A stretch of DNA of 5,021 nt, from assembly GCA_958435885.1 (NCBI GenBank), contig CAUBHZ010000173.1:1-5021 (forward strand), in the 5' to 3' direction. The DNA is from an uncultured Intestinimonas sp. (GTDB taxonomy: Bacteria; Bacillota_A; Clostridia; Oscillospirales; Oscillospiraceae). Positions 1 through 5,021 of this stretch are shown piece after piece. Position 1 is the stretch's first letter. Each line of letters starts with the position of its first letter. The notes under the pieces are model-generated. The model saw only the letters and a program-made list of their open reading frames with translations, searched no databases and was not told the DNA's origin. The position numbers were made by a program, and so were the translations under genes.

Positions 1-468
1 GGCTCCACCCCCGCCCCTATGAACGCCTACCTCCTCAACGTGGGCCTGGAGACCCTGCCCCTGCGCATGGCCAAGCACTGCGCCAACGCCATGGAGGTGG
101 CCCGCTACCTGGAGGGCCACGACAAGGTGGCCTGGGTCAACTACCCCGGCCTGGAGTCCAGCCCCTATCACGCCCTGGCCCAGAAGTACATGCCCAATGG
201 CACCTGCGGCGTGGTCTCCTTCGGCGTGAAGGGTGGCCGTGAGGCCGCCTCCAAGTTCATGGCCGGGCTGAAGCTGGCCTCCATCGCCACTCACGTGGCC
301 GACGCCAAGACCTGCGTGCTCCACCCCGCCTCCACCACCCACCGGCAGATGAACGACGCCGAGCTGGCCGCCGCCGGGGTCTCCCCCGACCTCATCCGCC
401 TCTCCGTGGGCATCGAGGACGTCGCCGACCTCCTGGCCGACCTGGACCAGGCCCTGGCCGCCCTGTAA
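1..468 (+). CDS. metY: O-acetylhomoserine sulfhydrylase (aminocarboxypropyltransferase), C-terminal part, 5' end outside window
   Basis: The frame is open from base 1 (GSTPAPMNAYLLN...) to TAA at 466-468. That gives 155 residues, roughly the last third of a family usually about 425-430 residues long. The ATG at 19 is an internal methionine, not the start, because conserved family sequence continues upstream of it. Seen: the NAYLLNVGLETLPLRM segment, then HPASTTHRQM (fragment residues about 108-117) and LIRLSVGIED (about 132-140). These are C-terminal signatures of the Cys/Met-metabolism PLP enzymes, and the Arg of LIRLSVG corresponds to the carboxylate-binding Arg of the family. The PLP lysine lies upstream, outside the window. 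From family knowledge, the enzyme is cytoplasmic and converts O-acetylhomoserine plus sulfide to homocysteine and acetate. Cystathionine gamma-synthase or methionine gamma-lyase are related alternatives, but the HPASTTH context favours the sulfhydrylase. It is convergent with the minus-strand operon and ends just before a hairpin terminator. Confidence 0.9.
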   Translation, partial: GSTPAPMNAYLLNVGLETLPLRMAKHCANAMEVARYLEGHDKVAWVNYPGLESSPYHALAQKYMPNGTCGVVSFGVKGGREAASKFMAGLKLASIATHVADAKTCVLHPASTTHRQMNDAELAAAGVSPDLIRLSVGIEDVADLLADLDQALAAL

Positions 469-486
469 CCCCATCTTCTGAAAAGC

Positions 487-528
487 AAAATGCCGCCGTC
501 TCCCACATGAGAGACGGCGGCATTTTTT
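487..528. terminator. Bidirectional intrinsic terminator between convergent genes
   Basis: A perfect 12-bp stem pairs 491-502 (TGCCGCCGTCTC) with 511-522 (GAGACGGCGGCA) around an 8-nt loop. The flanking AAAA at 487-490 pairs with TTTT at 523-526, so the full stem can reach 16 bp. On the plus strand the stem is followed by six T (523-528), and on the minus strand by TTTT and then GCTTTT. It starts 22 bases after the metY stop and 13 bases beyond the stop of the macro-domain gene. It can therefore end transcription of both convergent units. Confidence 0.93.
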
Positions 529-534
529 CTCGGT

Positions 535-1053
535 TCAGTTGTCGGCCAGGGCCCGGTCGTAGGCGGCCTTGGTGGCCGCGTCAAAGCACACGAAGCGCAC
601 CCAGTCAAAGTCCTCCGGATGTTCGGCCAGGAAGTCCCGTACCGTCTTCACGGCGATGGGGGCGGCCAGCCCCAGGGGGAAGTGGTAGACCCCGGTGGAG
701 ATGGAGGGGAAGGCCACCGTCCGGCAGCCGTGGGCCAGGGCCAGCTCCAGGCAGGAGCGGTAACACCCCGCCAGCAGGGCGGGCTCCCCCTGCCCACCCC
801 CGTGCCAGATGGGCCCGGGGGTATGCAGAACGTATTTTGCAGGCAGATGATAACCTTTTGTTATCTTCGCCTTGCCGGTCTCGCAGCCGTGGAGGGTGCG
901 GCACTCGGCCAGCAGCTCCGGCCCGGCGGCCCGGTGGATGGCGCCGTCCACGCCGCCGCCCCCCAGCAGGGAGGTGTTGGCAGCGTTGGCGATGGCGTCG
1001 GCCTCCACGGTGGTGATGTCTCCCATAACGACCTGGATGACAGGTTTACTCAC
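535..1053 (-). CDS. Macro-domain protein, MacroD/YmdB type (probable O-acetyl-ADP-ribose deacetylase / ADP-ribosyl hydrolase)
   Basis: This is a 172-residue stand-alone macro domain. Seen: GDIT at 11-14, NAAN at 23-26, the GGGGVDGAIHRAAG loop at 31-44, ECR at 50-52, TKGYHLPAKYVLHTPGPIW at 65-83, and the second phosphate-binding loop FPSISTGVYHFP at 115-126. N23, N26, D36 and H40 have the same spacing as human MacroD1 N171, N174, D184 and H188, so the catalytic-type residues are intact. From family knowledge, such proteins hydrolyse O-acetyl-ADP-ribose or remove mono-ADP-ribose from acidic residues. The substrate here is not known. The GTG start at 1053 is preferred over the ATG at 1026 because it keeps the first beta strand (VIQVVMGDI) and has GAGGAGG 9 nt upstream. 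The open frame runs further upstream, but that part overlaps ftsH and is arginine/proline-rich shadow. The start overlaps the ftsH stop by 8 nt, suggesting translational coupling. Residues 64-78 have aberrant AT-rich codons. Confidence 0.92.
   Translation of the reverse strand: MSKPVIQVVMGDITTVEADAIANAANTSLLGGGGVDGAIHRAAGPELLAECRTLHGCETGKAKITKGYHLPAKYVLHTPGPIWHGGGQGEPALLAGCYRSCLELALAHGCRTVAFPSISTGVYHFPLGLAAPIAVKTVRDFLAEHPEDFDWVRFVCFDAATKAAYDRALADN
823..868. other. AT-rich patch with atypical codons inside the macro-domain gene
   Basis: By hand count, 17 of 46 bases here are G or C (about 37%), in a window that is otherwise strongly GC-rich. On the coding (minus) strand, 11 of the 15 codons for residues 64-78 end in A or T, including ATA, ACA, AAA, GGT and GCA, while flanking codons nearly all end in G or C. 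The patch also holds a short inverted repeat, GATAAC (849-854) / GTTATC (860-865), with a 5-nt spacer. The encoded protein segment is normal for the family, so this is a compositional oddity and not a frame problem. Confidence 0.75.
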
Positions 1054-2941
1054 TGTCCTCCGCCTCCTCAGGCTTCTCCGCCTGCTCCGGGTGGGCCAGG
1101 CGGGCCTCCACGGCGCCGGGATCGTCAAAGACCTGCTGGAAGGTGGCGCCGTCCATGGTCTCGAACTCCAGCAGATACCGGGCCACCAGCTCCAGGGCGG
1201 AGCGCTGCTCGGTGAGGATCTGGCGGCAGCGGGCATAGGCGTTGTCGATGAGGGACTTGACCTCCTCGTCGATGATGGCGGCCACTTCCTCGGAGTAGTT
1301 CTTGGTCTGGGCCATGCTACGGCCGATGAAGACCTCGTCGTGGCCGGAGTCGAAGACCACGTTGCCCAGGCGCTGGCTCATGCCGTACCGCGTGACCATG
1401 TTCCGGGCGATGTCGGTGGCCCGGCGGATGTCGCTGCCGGCGCCGGTGGAGATATCCCCCAGCACCAGCTCCTCGGCCATGCGGCCGCCCAGCAGGCTGG
1501 AGAGCTGCTCGGTGAGCTCCTGCCGGGACCGGTAGCCCCGGTCCTCCTGGGGCAGGGAGATGGTCATGCCGCCGGCGCCGCCCCGGGGGACGATGGTGAT
1601 CTGGTGGACCGGGTCGGCGGTCTCCAGGGCGTGGCCCACCACGGCGTGGCCGGCCTCATGGTAGGCGGTGAGCTTCCGCTCCCGCTCGATGACGGTCTTG
1701 CTCCGCTTCTCCGGGCCGGCGATGACCTTGATGACCGACTCCTGGATGTCGGAGAGGGTGATGAAGGGCTGGTTCTTCCGGGCGGCCAGGAGGGCGGCCT
1801 CGTTCATGAGGTTCTCCAGGTCGGCGCCGGTGAAGCCGCCGGTGGACTTGGCCACCTCGTGGAGGTCCACATCCTCGGCCAGGGGCTTTTTCCGGCAGTG
1901 GACCTTCAGAATGGCCTCCCGGCCCTTCATGTCGGGGTAGCCCACGTAGACCTGCCGGTCGAACCGGCCGGGACGCAGGAGGGCGGGGTCCAGGATGTCC
2001 ACCCGGTTGGTGGCGGCCAGGACGATGACCCCCTCGTTGGCGGAGAAGCCGTCCATCTCCACCAGCAGCTGGTTGAGGGTCTGCTCCCGCTCATCGTGGC
2101 CGCCGCCCAGGCCGGCGCCGCGCTGACGGCCCACGGCGTCGATCTCATCGATGAAGACGATGGCGGGGCAGTCCTTCTTGGCCTGGTCGAAGAGGTCCCG
2201 GACCCGGCTGGCGCCCACGCCCACATAGAGCTCCACGAAGTCGGAGCCGGAAATGGACAGGAAGTTGACCCCGGCCTCGCCGGCCACGGCCCTGGCCAGC
2301 AGGGTCTTGCCGGTGCCCGGCGGGCCCACCAGCAGCACGCCCTTGGGGATGCGGGCGCCCAGGGCCACGAACTTCTTGGGGTCCCGGAGGAAGTCCACGA
2401 TCTCCCGCAGCTCCTCCTTCTCCTCGTCGGCTCCGGCCACGTCCTCAAAGGTGACCTTCTTGTCCCCCTGGTCGGAGAGGGTGCGGGTCCGTGCCCGGCC
2501 GAAGCGGGCGGTCTTGTCGCCGCCGCCGGCCCCGTTCTGCCGGATGAACATGAGGTAGAACATGAGCCCGAAGGCCAGCAGGATGCCGGCGTAGGGCAGC
2601 ATGGACAGCCAGGGGGAGGGGGTGGGATCGTCGGGGTACTCGTAGTCGGTGATGATGCCCGCCCGCCACTGCTTCACCACCAGGTCGTTGAAGTCCTGGT
2701 AGAAGAGCTGGAAGGAGTAGAGCTCATAGGTGAGGGTGGAGCCGTCCTTGAGGCCCAGGATCAGGTTGTTGTTCTTGTCCACCACCACGGTCTCCACCTG
2801 CTGCTGCTCCAGGGCCCGGCGGACCTGGGCGTAGGTGGTCTTCTCCCCGGTGTTCATGTTCTGGAGGGTCCACAGGGTGCCCACCAGGATCACCAGGATG
2901 AGGGCGTAAAAGGCCGCGTCGCGCAGCGTGAATTTTTTCAA
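1046..2941 (-). CDS. ftsH: ATP-dependent zinc metalloprotease FtsH
   Basis: A full-length 631-residue FtsH (E. coli 644). It has a short basic N-terminus, TM1 at about 9-27, an extracytoplasmic domain at about 28-108, and TM2 at about 111-133. The AAA+ domain follows, with Walker A GPPGTGKT (206-213), pore loop [11 protein letters not shown] (235-245), Walker B IVFIDEID (261-268) and second region of homology [21 protein letters not shown] (310-330, with R323 and R326). The protease domain has HEAGH (428-432) and probable third zinc ligand D504 in GSDIRRATD. The C-terminus is acidic. From family knowledge it is a hexameric membrane protease that degrades misassembled membrane proteins and selected cytosolic regulators. 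The pore aromatic is Tyr (YVG) rather than the Phe of E. coli. The start is TTG at 2941: no ATG or GTG exists in frame between it and the in-frame TGA of hpt (2980-2978). It follows hpt by 36 nt and overlaps the macro-domain gene by 8 nt. Confidence 0.98.
   Translation of the reverse strand: MKKFTLRDAAFYALILVILVGTLWTLQNMNTGEKTTYAQVRRALEQQQVETVVVDKNNNLILGLKDGSTLTYELYSFQLFYQDFNDLVVKQWRAGIITDYEYPDDPTPSPWLSMLPYAGILLAFGLMFYLMFIRQNGAGGGDKTARFGRARTRTLSDQGDKKVTFEDVAGADEEKEELREIVDFLRDPKKFVALGARIPKGVLLVGPPGTGKTLLARAVAGEAGVNFLSISGSDFVELYVGVGASRVRDLFDQAKKDCPAIVFIDEIDAVGRQRGAGLGGGHDEREQTLNQLLVEMDGFSANEGVIVLAATNRVDILDPALLRPGRFDRQVYVGYPDMKGREAILKVHCRKKPLAEDVDLHEVAKSTGGFTGADLENLMNEAALLAARKNQPFITLSDIQESVIKVIAGPEKRSKTVIERERKLTAYHEAGHAVVGHALETADPVHQITIVPRGGAGGMTISLPQEDRGYRSRQELTEQLSSLLGGRMAEELVLGDISTGAGSDIRRATDIARNMVTRYGMSQRLGNVVFDSGHDEVFIGRSMAQTKNYSEEVAAIIDEEVKSLIDNAYARCRQILTEQRSALELVARYLLEFETMDGATFQQVFDDPGAVEARLAHPEQAEKPEEAEDSE
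1063..1069 (-). promoter_or_regulatory. Ribosome binding site for the macro-domain gene, inside the 3' end of ftsH
   Basis: GAGGAGG on the minus strand lies 9 nt before the GTG at 1053. A second purine run, GGAGGA (1056-1061), is closer and probably too near to be the main site. Both fall in the codons for the acidic FtsH C-terminus (PEEAEDSE). This supports the GTG start and lets ribosomes finishing ftsH reinitiate. Confidence 0.7.
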
Positions 2942-2953
2942 GAATGAACCACG

Positions 2954-2959
2954 TCCTTT
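2954..2959 (-). promoter_or_regulatory. Ribosome binding site deciding the ftsH TTG start
   Basis: AAAGGA on the minus strand is the only Shine-Dalgarno-like sequence in the 36-nt hpt-ftsH gap. It lies 12 nt before the TTG at 2941, longer than the usual 5-9 nt. With the weak initiator codon this suggests modest translation initiation, which is inference. No hairpin or convincing promoter is visible in the gap. Confidence 0.55.
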
Positions 2960-2977
2960 ATATGGAGTGGGGCATAC

Positions 2978-3523
2978 TCAGGCCTTCTCGTAGACAGCCG
3001 GCTTGAGGATCCCGATATAGGGCAGGTTGCGGTACTTCTCCGCGTAGTCCAGGCCGTAGCCCACCACAAAGAGGTCGTCCACGGTGAAGCCGGTGTAGTC
3101 GGCGGTGACGGGCTTGGTGCGGCGGGAGGGCTTATCCAGCAGGGTGCACAGCCGGACGGAGGCCGGGTGCCGGGCCTGGAGGAGCTGGAAGAGATAGGAG
3201 AGGGTGTTGCCGCTGTCCAGGATGTCCTCCACCACGATGATGTCCCGGCCCTCGATGCTCTCGGAGAGGTCCTTGGTGATCTTCACCTGGCCGGAGGAGG
3301 TGGTGCCGGCGCCGTAGGAGGAGACGGCCATGAAGTCCACGGTGCAGGGGAGGGTGATGGAGCGGGCCAGGTCGGCCATGAAGATGAACGAGCCCCGGAG
3401 CACGCTGATGAGCATGGGCTCCTTTCCGGCGTAGTCCTTGTCGATCTGGGCGGCGATCTCGGCCACCCGGTCCTTCAGTTCCTGTTCGGTAAACAAGACC
3501 CGTTCGATATCCTGTTCCAGCAT
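2978..3523 (-). CDS. hpt: Hypoxanthine(-guanine) phosphoribosyltransferase
   Basis: A 181-residue cytoplasmic purine-salvage enzyme, close to the usual bacterial length of about 180. From family knowledge it joins hypoxanthine (and usually guanine) to PRPP, giving IMP or GMP and pyrophosphate. Seen: the LRGS loop (42-45), the flexible-loop motif SSYGAGTTSSGQV (68-80), and the PRPP signature VVEDILDSGNTL (97-108). In that signature E99 and D100 bind ribose and D103 matches the catalytic-base position. LLDKPSRR (128-135) and FVVGYGLDY (152-160) shape the purine pocket. The ATG at 3523 was chosen over the upstream extension to 3595 because it has AAGGAAGGA 9 nt upstream and matches the family N-terminus (MLEQDIERVL), whereas the extension is tilS sequence in another frame. 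It begins 4 nt after the tilS stop, a common Firmicutes arrangement. An xpt- or pyrR-type activity is unlikely given the motifs. Confidence 0.96.
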   Translation of the reverse strand: MLEQDIERVLFTEQELKDRVAEIAAQIDKDYAGKEPMLISVLRGSFIFMADLARSITLPCTVDFMAVSSYGAGTTSSGQVKITKDLSESIEGRDIIVVEDILDSGNTLSYLFQLLQARHPASVRLCTLLDKPSRRTKPVTADYTGFTVDDLFVVGYGLDYAEKYRNLPYIGILKPAVYEKA

Positions 3524-3527
3524 AAGC

Positions 3528-4949
3528 TCAGATCCTTCCTTCTTTTGAATGAGTCCCCGGAATCGGGGCGGTTTCACACTGGGTCGCTGGGGCAAGGGGT
3601 ACCGCCCGGAGTTCCAGGGCGGGTGTGCCGGGGGCGGCCAGACGGGGGGCGTCGGGGCCGAAACCCCCCAGCCACACCGGACCTCTCCGGTCGGTCACCA
3701 CGGGGAGCCGTTCCCGGTCGGGCCGCGGCACTTTGGCGTCGATGAGGAGCTTCTTTACGCTCTTGTGGGGCCGGCCCGGCAGGGTGATGGCATCTCCTGT
3801 CTCCCTGGGCCGGACGGTGAGGGGTCCGTCCAGGGCGGCGGGATTCAGATAGCACACAAAGGGGTTTTGGGGCGGCTCCGCCGGAGCCTGGGCGGGGCGG
3901 CAGACCAGCTTCCAGCCCAGCTGGGGCAGAGCGGTCTCGCCGGGGACCTTTAGGGGGACCGGCGTCCAGCCGCCCTCCGCCGCCGTGGGCTCCAGCACCA
4001 GCAGGCCGTAGGCCCGCCGGGCGGTGAGGCCGTGGGGCAGGTCCACCGAGCCGGAGGGGTGGCCGCTCCGGGCCAGGTCCACCACACTCAAAAGGTGGGC
4101 GGCGCGGTACTGGTGCTCTCCCAGCCGCCCCAGCAGGGCGCCCACCGCCCGGACGGCGATGGGGTCGGGGCTGCGGCCGATGGCGTCGGCGGGGAGGACC
4201 AGGCCGCCGGTGACGGTGGGCTCGGCGCCCCGGACGGCGGCCATGGCCTGGGCGGTGAGGTAGTCGTTGTCGGCGCGGAGGTAGCCCACCGTATCCGAGA
4301 GCCGTTGGATCAGCGCCGGGTTGAGTTCCTCCAGCAGGGGGATGACCTGGTGGCGGAGCTTGTTCCGGGCGTAGGCGGTGTCGGCGTTGGTGCTGTCCTC
4401 CACGTGGGGCAGGGAATGCTCCTCCAGGTAGGCCAGGATCTCCCTCCGGGAGGTGGTGAGGAAAGGCCGGATCAGCTTCCCCCGCCGGGGGCGGATACCG
4501 GTGAGACCCTGGAGGCCGCTGCCCCGGATGAGGTGGAGGAGCATGGTCTCCACGTTGTCATTGGCGTTGTGGGCGGTGGCGATGAGGTCGGCCCCCAGCT
4601 TTTCCGCCGTCTCTTCCAGAAAGTCATAGCGCAGGGCCCGGGCGGTCTCCTCGATGCCGGTGCCGCGGCGGGCGGCCTCCCCGGAGACGTCCCCGGTGCC
4701 CACCACGCAGGGCACCTTCCACTCCTTGCACAGCTTTTCCACAAAGGCGGCGTCCCGCTGGGACTCCGCCCCCCGGAGCCGGTGGTCGAAGTGGGCGGCG
4801 GTGAGGGCAAAGCCCTGCTCCGCCGCCCGGCCCTTGAGCCAGTGGAGGAGGCACACCGAGTCGGCGCCGCCGGAGACGGCGCAGAGGATGTGGCTCCCCG
4901 GGGTGAGCATGGCGTATTCCCTTGTGAGGGCCTGGGCCTCGTTCAGCAT
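3528..4949 (-). CDS. tilS: tRNA(Ile)-lysidine synthase
   Basis: A 473-residue cytoplasmic tRNA-modifying enzyme of normal family length. From family knowledge it uses ATP to adenylate C34 of the CAU-anticodon tRNA-Ile and attaches lysine, so that the tRNA reads AUA and is charged with isoleucine. Seen: the PP-loop SGGADS (26-31), AAHFDHRLRG (51-60), ATAHNANDNVETMLLHLIRGSGLQGLTGI (124-152), RPFL (161-164) and the NxxxxYARNKLRH segment (188-200). A more variable middle region follows, with a proline-rich linker at about 352-363. The C-terminal TilS domain runs from about 378 to 440 (GDAITLPGRPHKSVKKLLIDAKVPRPDRERLPVV). In the AHNANDN motif Asn130 stands where many TilS proteins have the first Asp of HHADDQ, while D131 and E134 are kept. 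The ATG at 4949 has AGGAG 8 nt upstream. The frame extends to 5009, but that part is the tail of the preceding gene in another frame. Confidence 0.96.
   Translation of the reverse strand: MLNEAQALTREYAMLTPGSHILCAVSGGADSVCLLHWLKGRAAEQGFALTAAHFDHRLRGAESQRDAAFVEKLCKEWKVPCVVGTGDVSGEAARRGTGIEETARALRYDFLEETAEKLGADLIATAHNANDNVETMLLHLIRGSGLQGLTGIRPRRGKLIRPFLTTSRREILAYLEEHSLPHVEDSTNADTAYARNKLRHQVIPLLEELNPALIQRLSDTVGYLRADNDYLTAQAMAAVRGAEPTVTGGLVLPADAIGRSPDPIAVRAVGALLGRLGEHQYRAAHLLSVVDLARSGHPSGSVDLPHGLTARRAYGLLVLEPTAAEGGWTPVPLKVPGETALPQLGWKLVCRPAQAPAEPPQNPFVCYLNPAALDGPLTVRPRETGDAITLPGRPHKSVKKLLIDAKVPRPDRERLPVVTDRRGPVWLGGFGPDAPRLAAPGTPALELRAVPLAPATQCETAPIPGTHSKEGRI
3533..3541 (-). promoter_or_regulatory. 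Ribosome binding site for hpt, inside the last codons of tilS
   Basis: AAGGAAGGA on the minus strand lies 9 nt before the hpt ATG at 3523 and is embedded in the tilS codons for the terminal Glu-Gly-Arg-Ile. This strong site decides the hpt start and implies that tilS and hpt are translated from one message. Confidence 0.85.
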
Positions 4950-4951
4950 GG

Positions 4952-5021
4952 TCAGTACTCCTGATGGGTCCGGTCGATGGAGGAGAAGGTGGTGTACTCG
5001 GGCAGCCACTGGAGCTCCACC
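4952..5021 (-). CDS. 3' end of an unidentified gene upstream of tilS
   Basis: Reading the minus strand from base 5020 gives 22 codons, VELQWLPEYTTFSSIDRTHQEY, then TGA at 4954-4952, only 2 nt before the tilS ATG. Codon choice is G/C-ending like the neighbours, and the tilS ribosome binding site sits in its last codons. Both points favour a real gene end. The tail is too short for me to assign a family. The gene ahead of tilS varies between Firmicutes (B. subtilis has yabT there), and nothing seen here resembles a specific one. The 5' part lies outside the window. Confidence 0.55.
   Translation of the reverse strand, partial: VELQWLPEYTTFSSIDRTHQEY
4958..4962 (-). promoter_or_regulatory. Ribosome binding site for tilS
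   Basis: AGGAG on the minus strand lies 8 nt before the ATG at 4949. It overlaps the last codons of the preceding gene (CAG GAG TAC TGA), which supports co-transcription and favours this start over the upstream extension of the frame. Confidence 0.75.

Noticed and set aside
836..866. Promoter within the AT-rich patch of the macro-domain gene
   Set aside because: The best plus-strand pair, TTGCAG and TTATCT with an 18-nt spacer, matches consensus poorly at both boxes and would drive only antisense RNA. The minus strand offers nothing better.
507..1016. Plus-strand open frames across the macro-domain gene
   Set aside because: Low-complexity Pro/Arg/Gly translation antisense to a well-supported gene, and one of them begins inside the terminator hairpin.
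1054..1236. N-terminal extension of the macro-domain frame into ftsH
   Set aside because: The extension is Arg/Pro/Ser/Trp-rich, overlaps ftsH coding sequence, and is not part of the macro fold. GTG at 1053 has a ribosome binding site and starts at the expected first strand.
872..2947. A 691-codon plus-strand open frame opposite ftsH
   Set aside because: It is the antisense of a complete, motif-perfect ftsH. Its translation is biased to Gly, Val, His, Leu and Asp with repeats such as LLRLLRLLR, and it has no recognisable domain. Strong G/C third-position bias on the coding strand removes stop codons from this antisense frame.
2942..2977. Possible promoter in the hpt-ftsH gap (TATAAA on the minus strand)
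   Set aside because: A TATAAA is present, but the hexamer 17 nt upstream (AGGCCT) is nothing like a -35 element, and the TATAAA overlaps the ribosome binding site, leaving no room for a leader.
3524..3595. N-terminal extension of the hpt frame
   Set aside because: These 24 codons overlap the end of tilS in another frame and do not resemble the family N-terminus. The ATG at 3523 has a strong ribosome binding site.
4032..4964. A 310-codon plus-strand open frame opposite tilS
   Set aside because: It is the same GC-bias artefact: Gly/Val-rich translation without domains, fully antisense to tilS.

Overview
This window looks like chromosomal housekeeping DNA from a high-GC member of the Clostridia, probably the Oscillospiraceae (a Flavonifractor/Lawsonibacter/Oscillibacter-like gut anaerobe). 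That assignment is inference. It rests on the GC-rich coding with strong G/C preference at third codon positions, on Firmicutes-style ribosome binding sites, on the tilS-hpt-ftsH gene order known from Firmicutes such as Bacillus subtilis, and on the style of the protein sequences.

Layout: bases 1-468 (+) hold the C-terminal third of an O-acetylhomoserine sulfhydrylase (metY type), cut by the window edge. A strong hairpin with U tracts on both strands (487-528) separates it from a convergent minus-strand gene train that fills the rest. Read in its own direction, from high to low coordinates, the train is: the last 22 codons of an unidentified gene (5021-4952), tilS (4949-3528), hpt (3523-2978), ftsH (2941-1046) and a MacroD/YmdB-type macro-domain gene (1053-535). 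Junctions are tight (2 nt, 4 nt, 36 nt, and an 8-nt overlap), so this is very probably one operon ending at the shared terminator. No stretch over 300 bases lacks a gene, and no tRNA, rRNA, CRISPR array or mobile element was seen.

Functionally, TilS makes the lysidine needed to read AUA codons, Hpt salvages purine bases, and FtsH is the membrane AAA+ zinc protease for quality control. The macro-domain protein should bind or hydrolyse ADP-ribose derivatives. The first three form a known conserved cluster. The macro-domain gene coupled to the end of ftsH is the less expected part.

I see no clearly novel system. The points most worth checking are the ftsH-macro GTGAGTAA overlap, a short AT-rich patch of aberrant codon use inside the macro-domain gene, the TTG start of ftsH, and the unidentified gene tail ahead of tilS. 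Many long open frames on the plus strand opposite these genes are artefacts of the GC-rich codon pattern.
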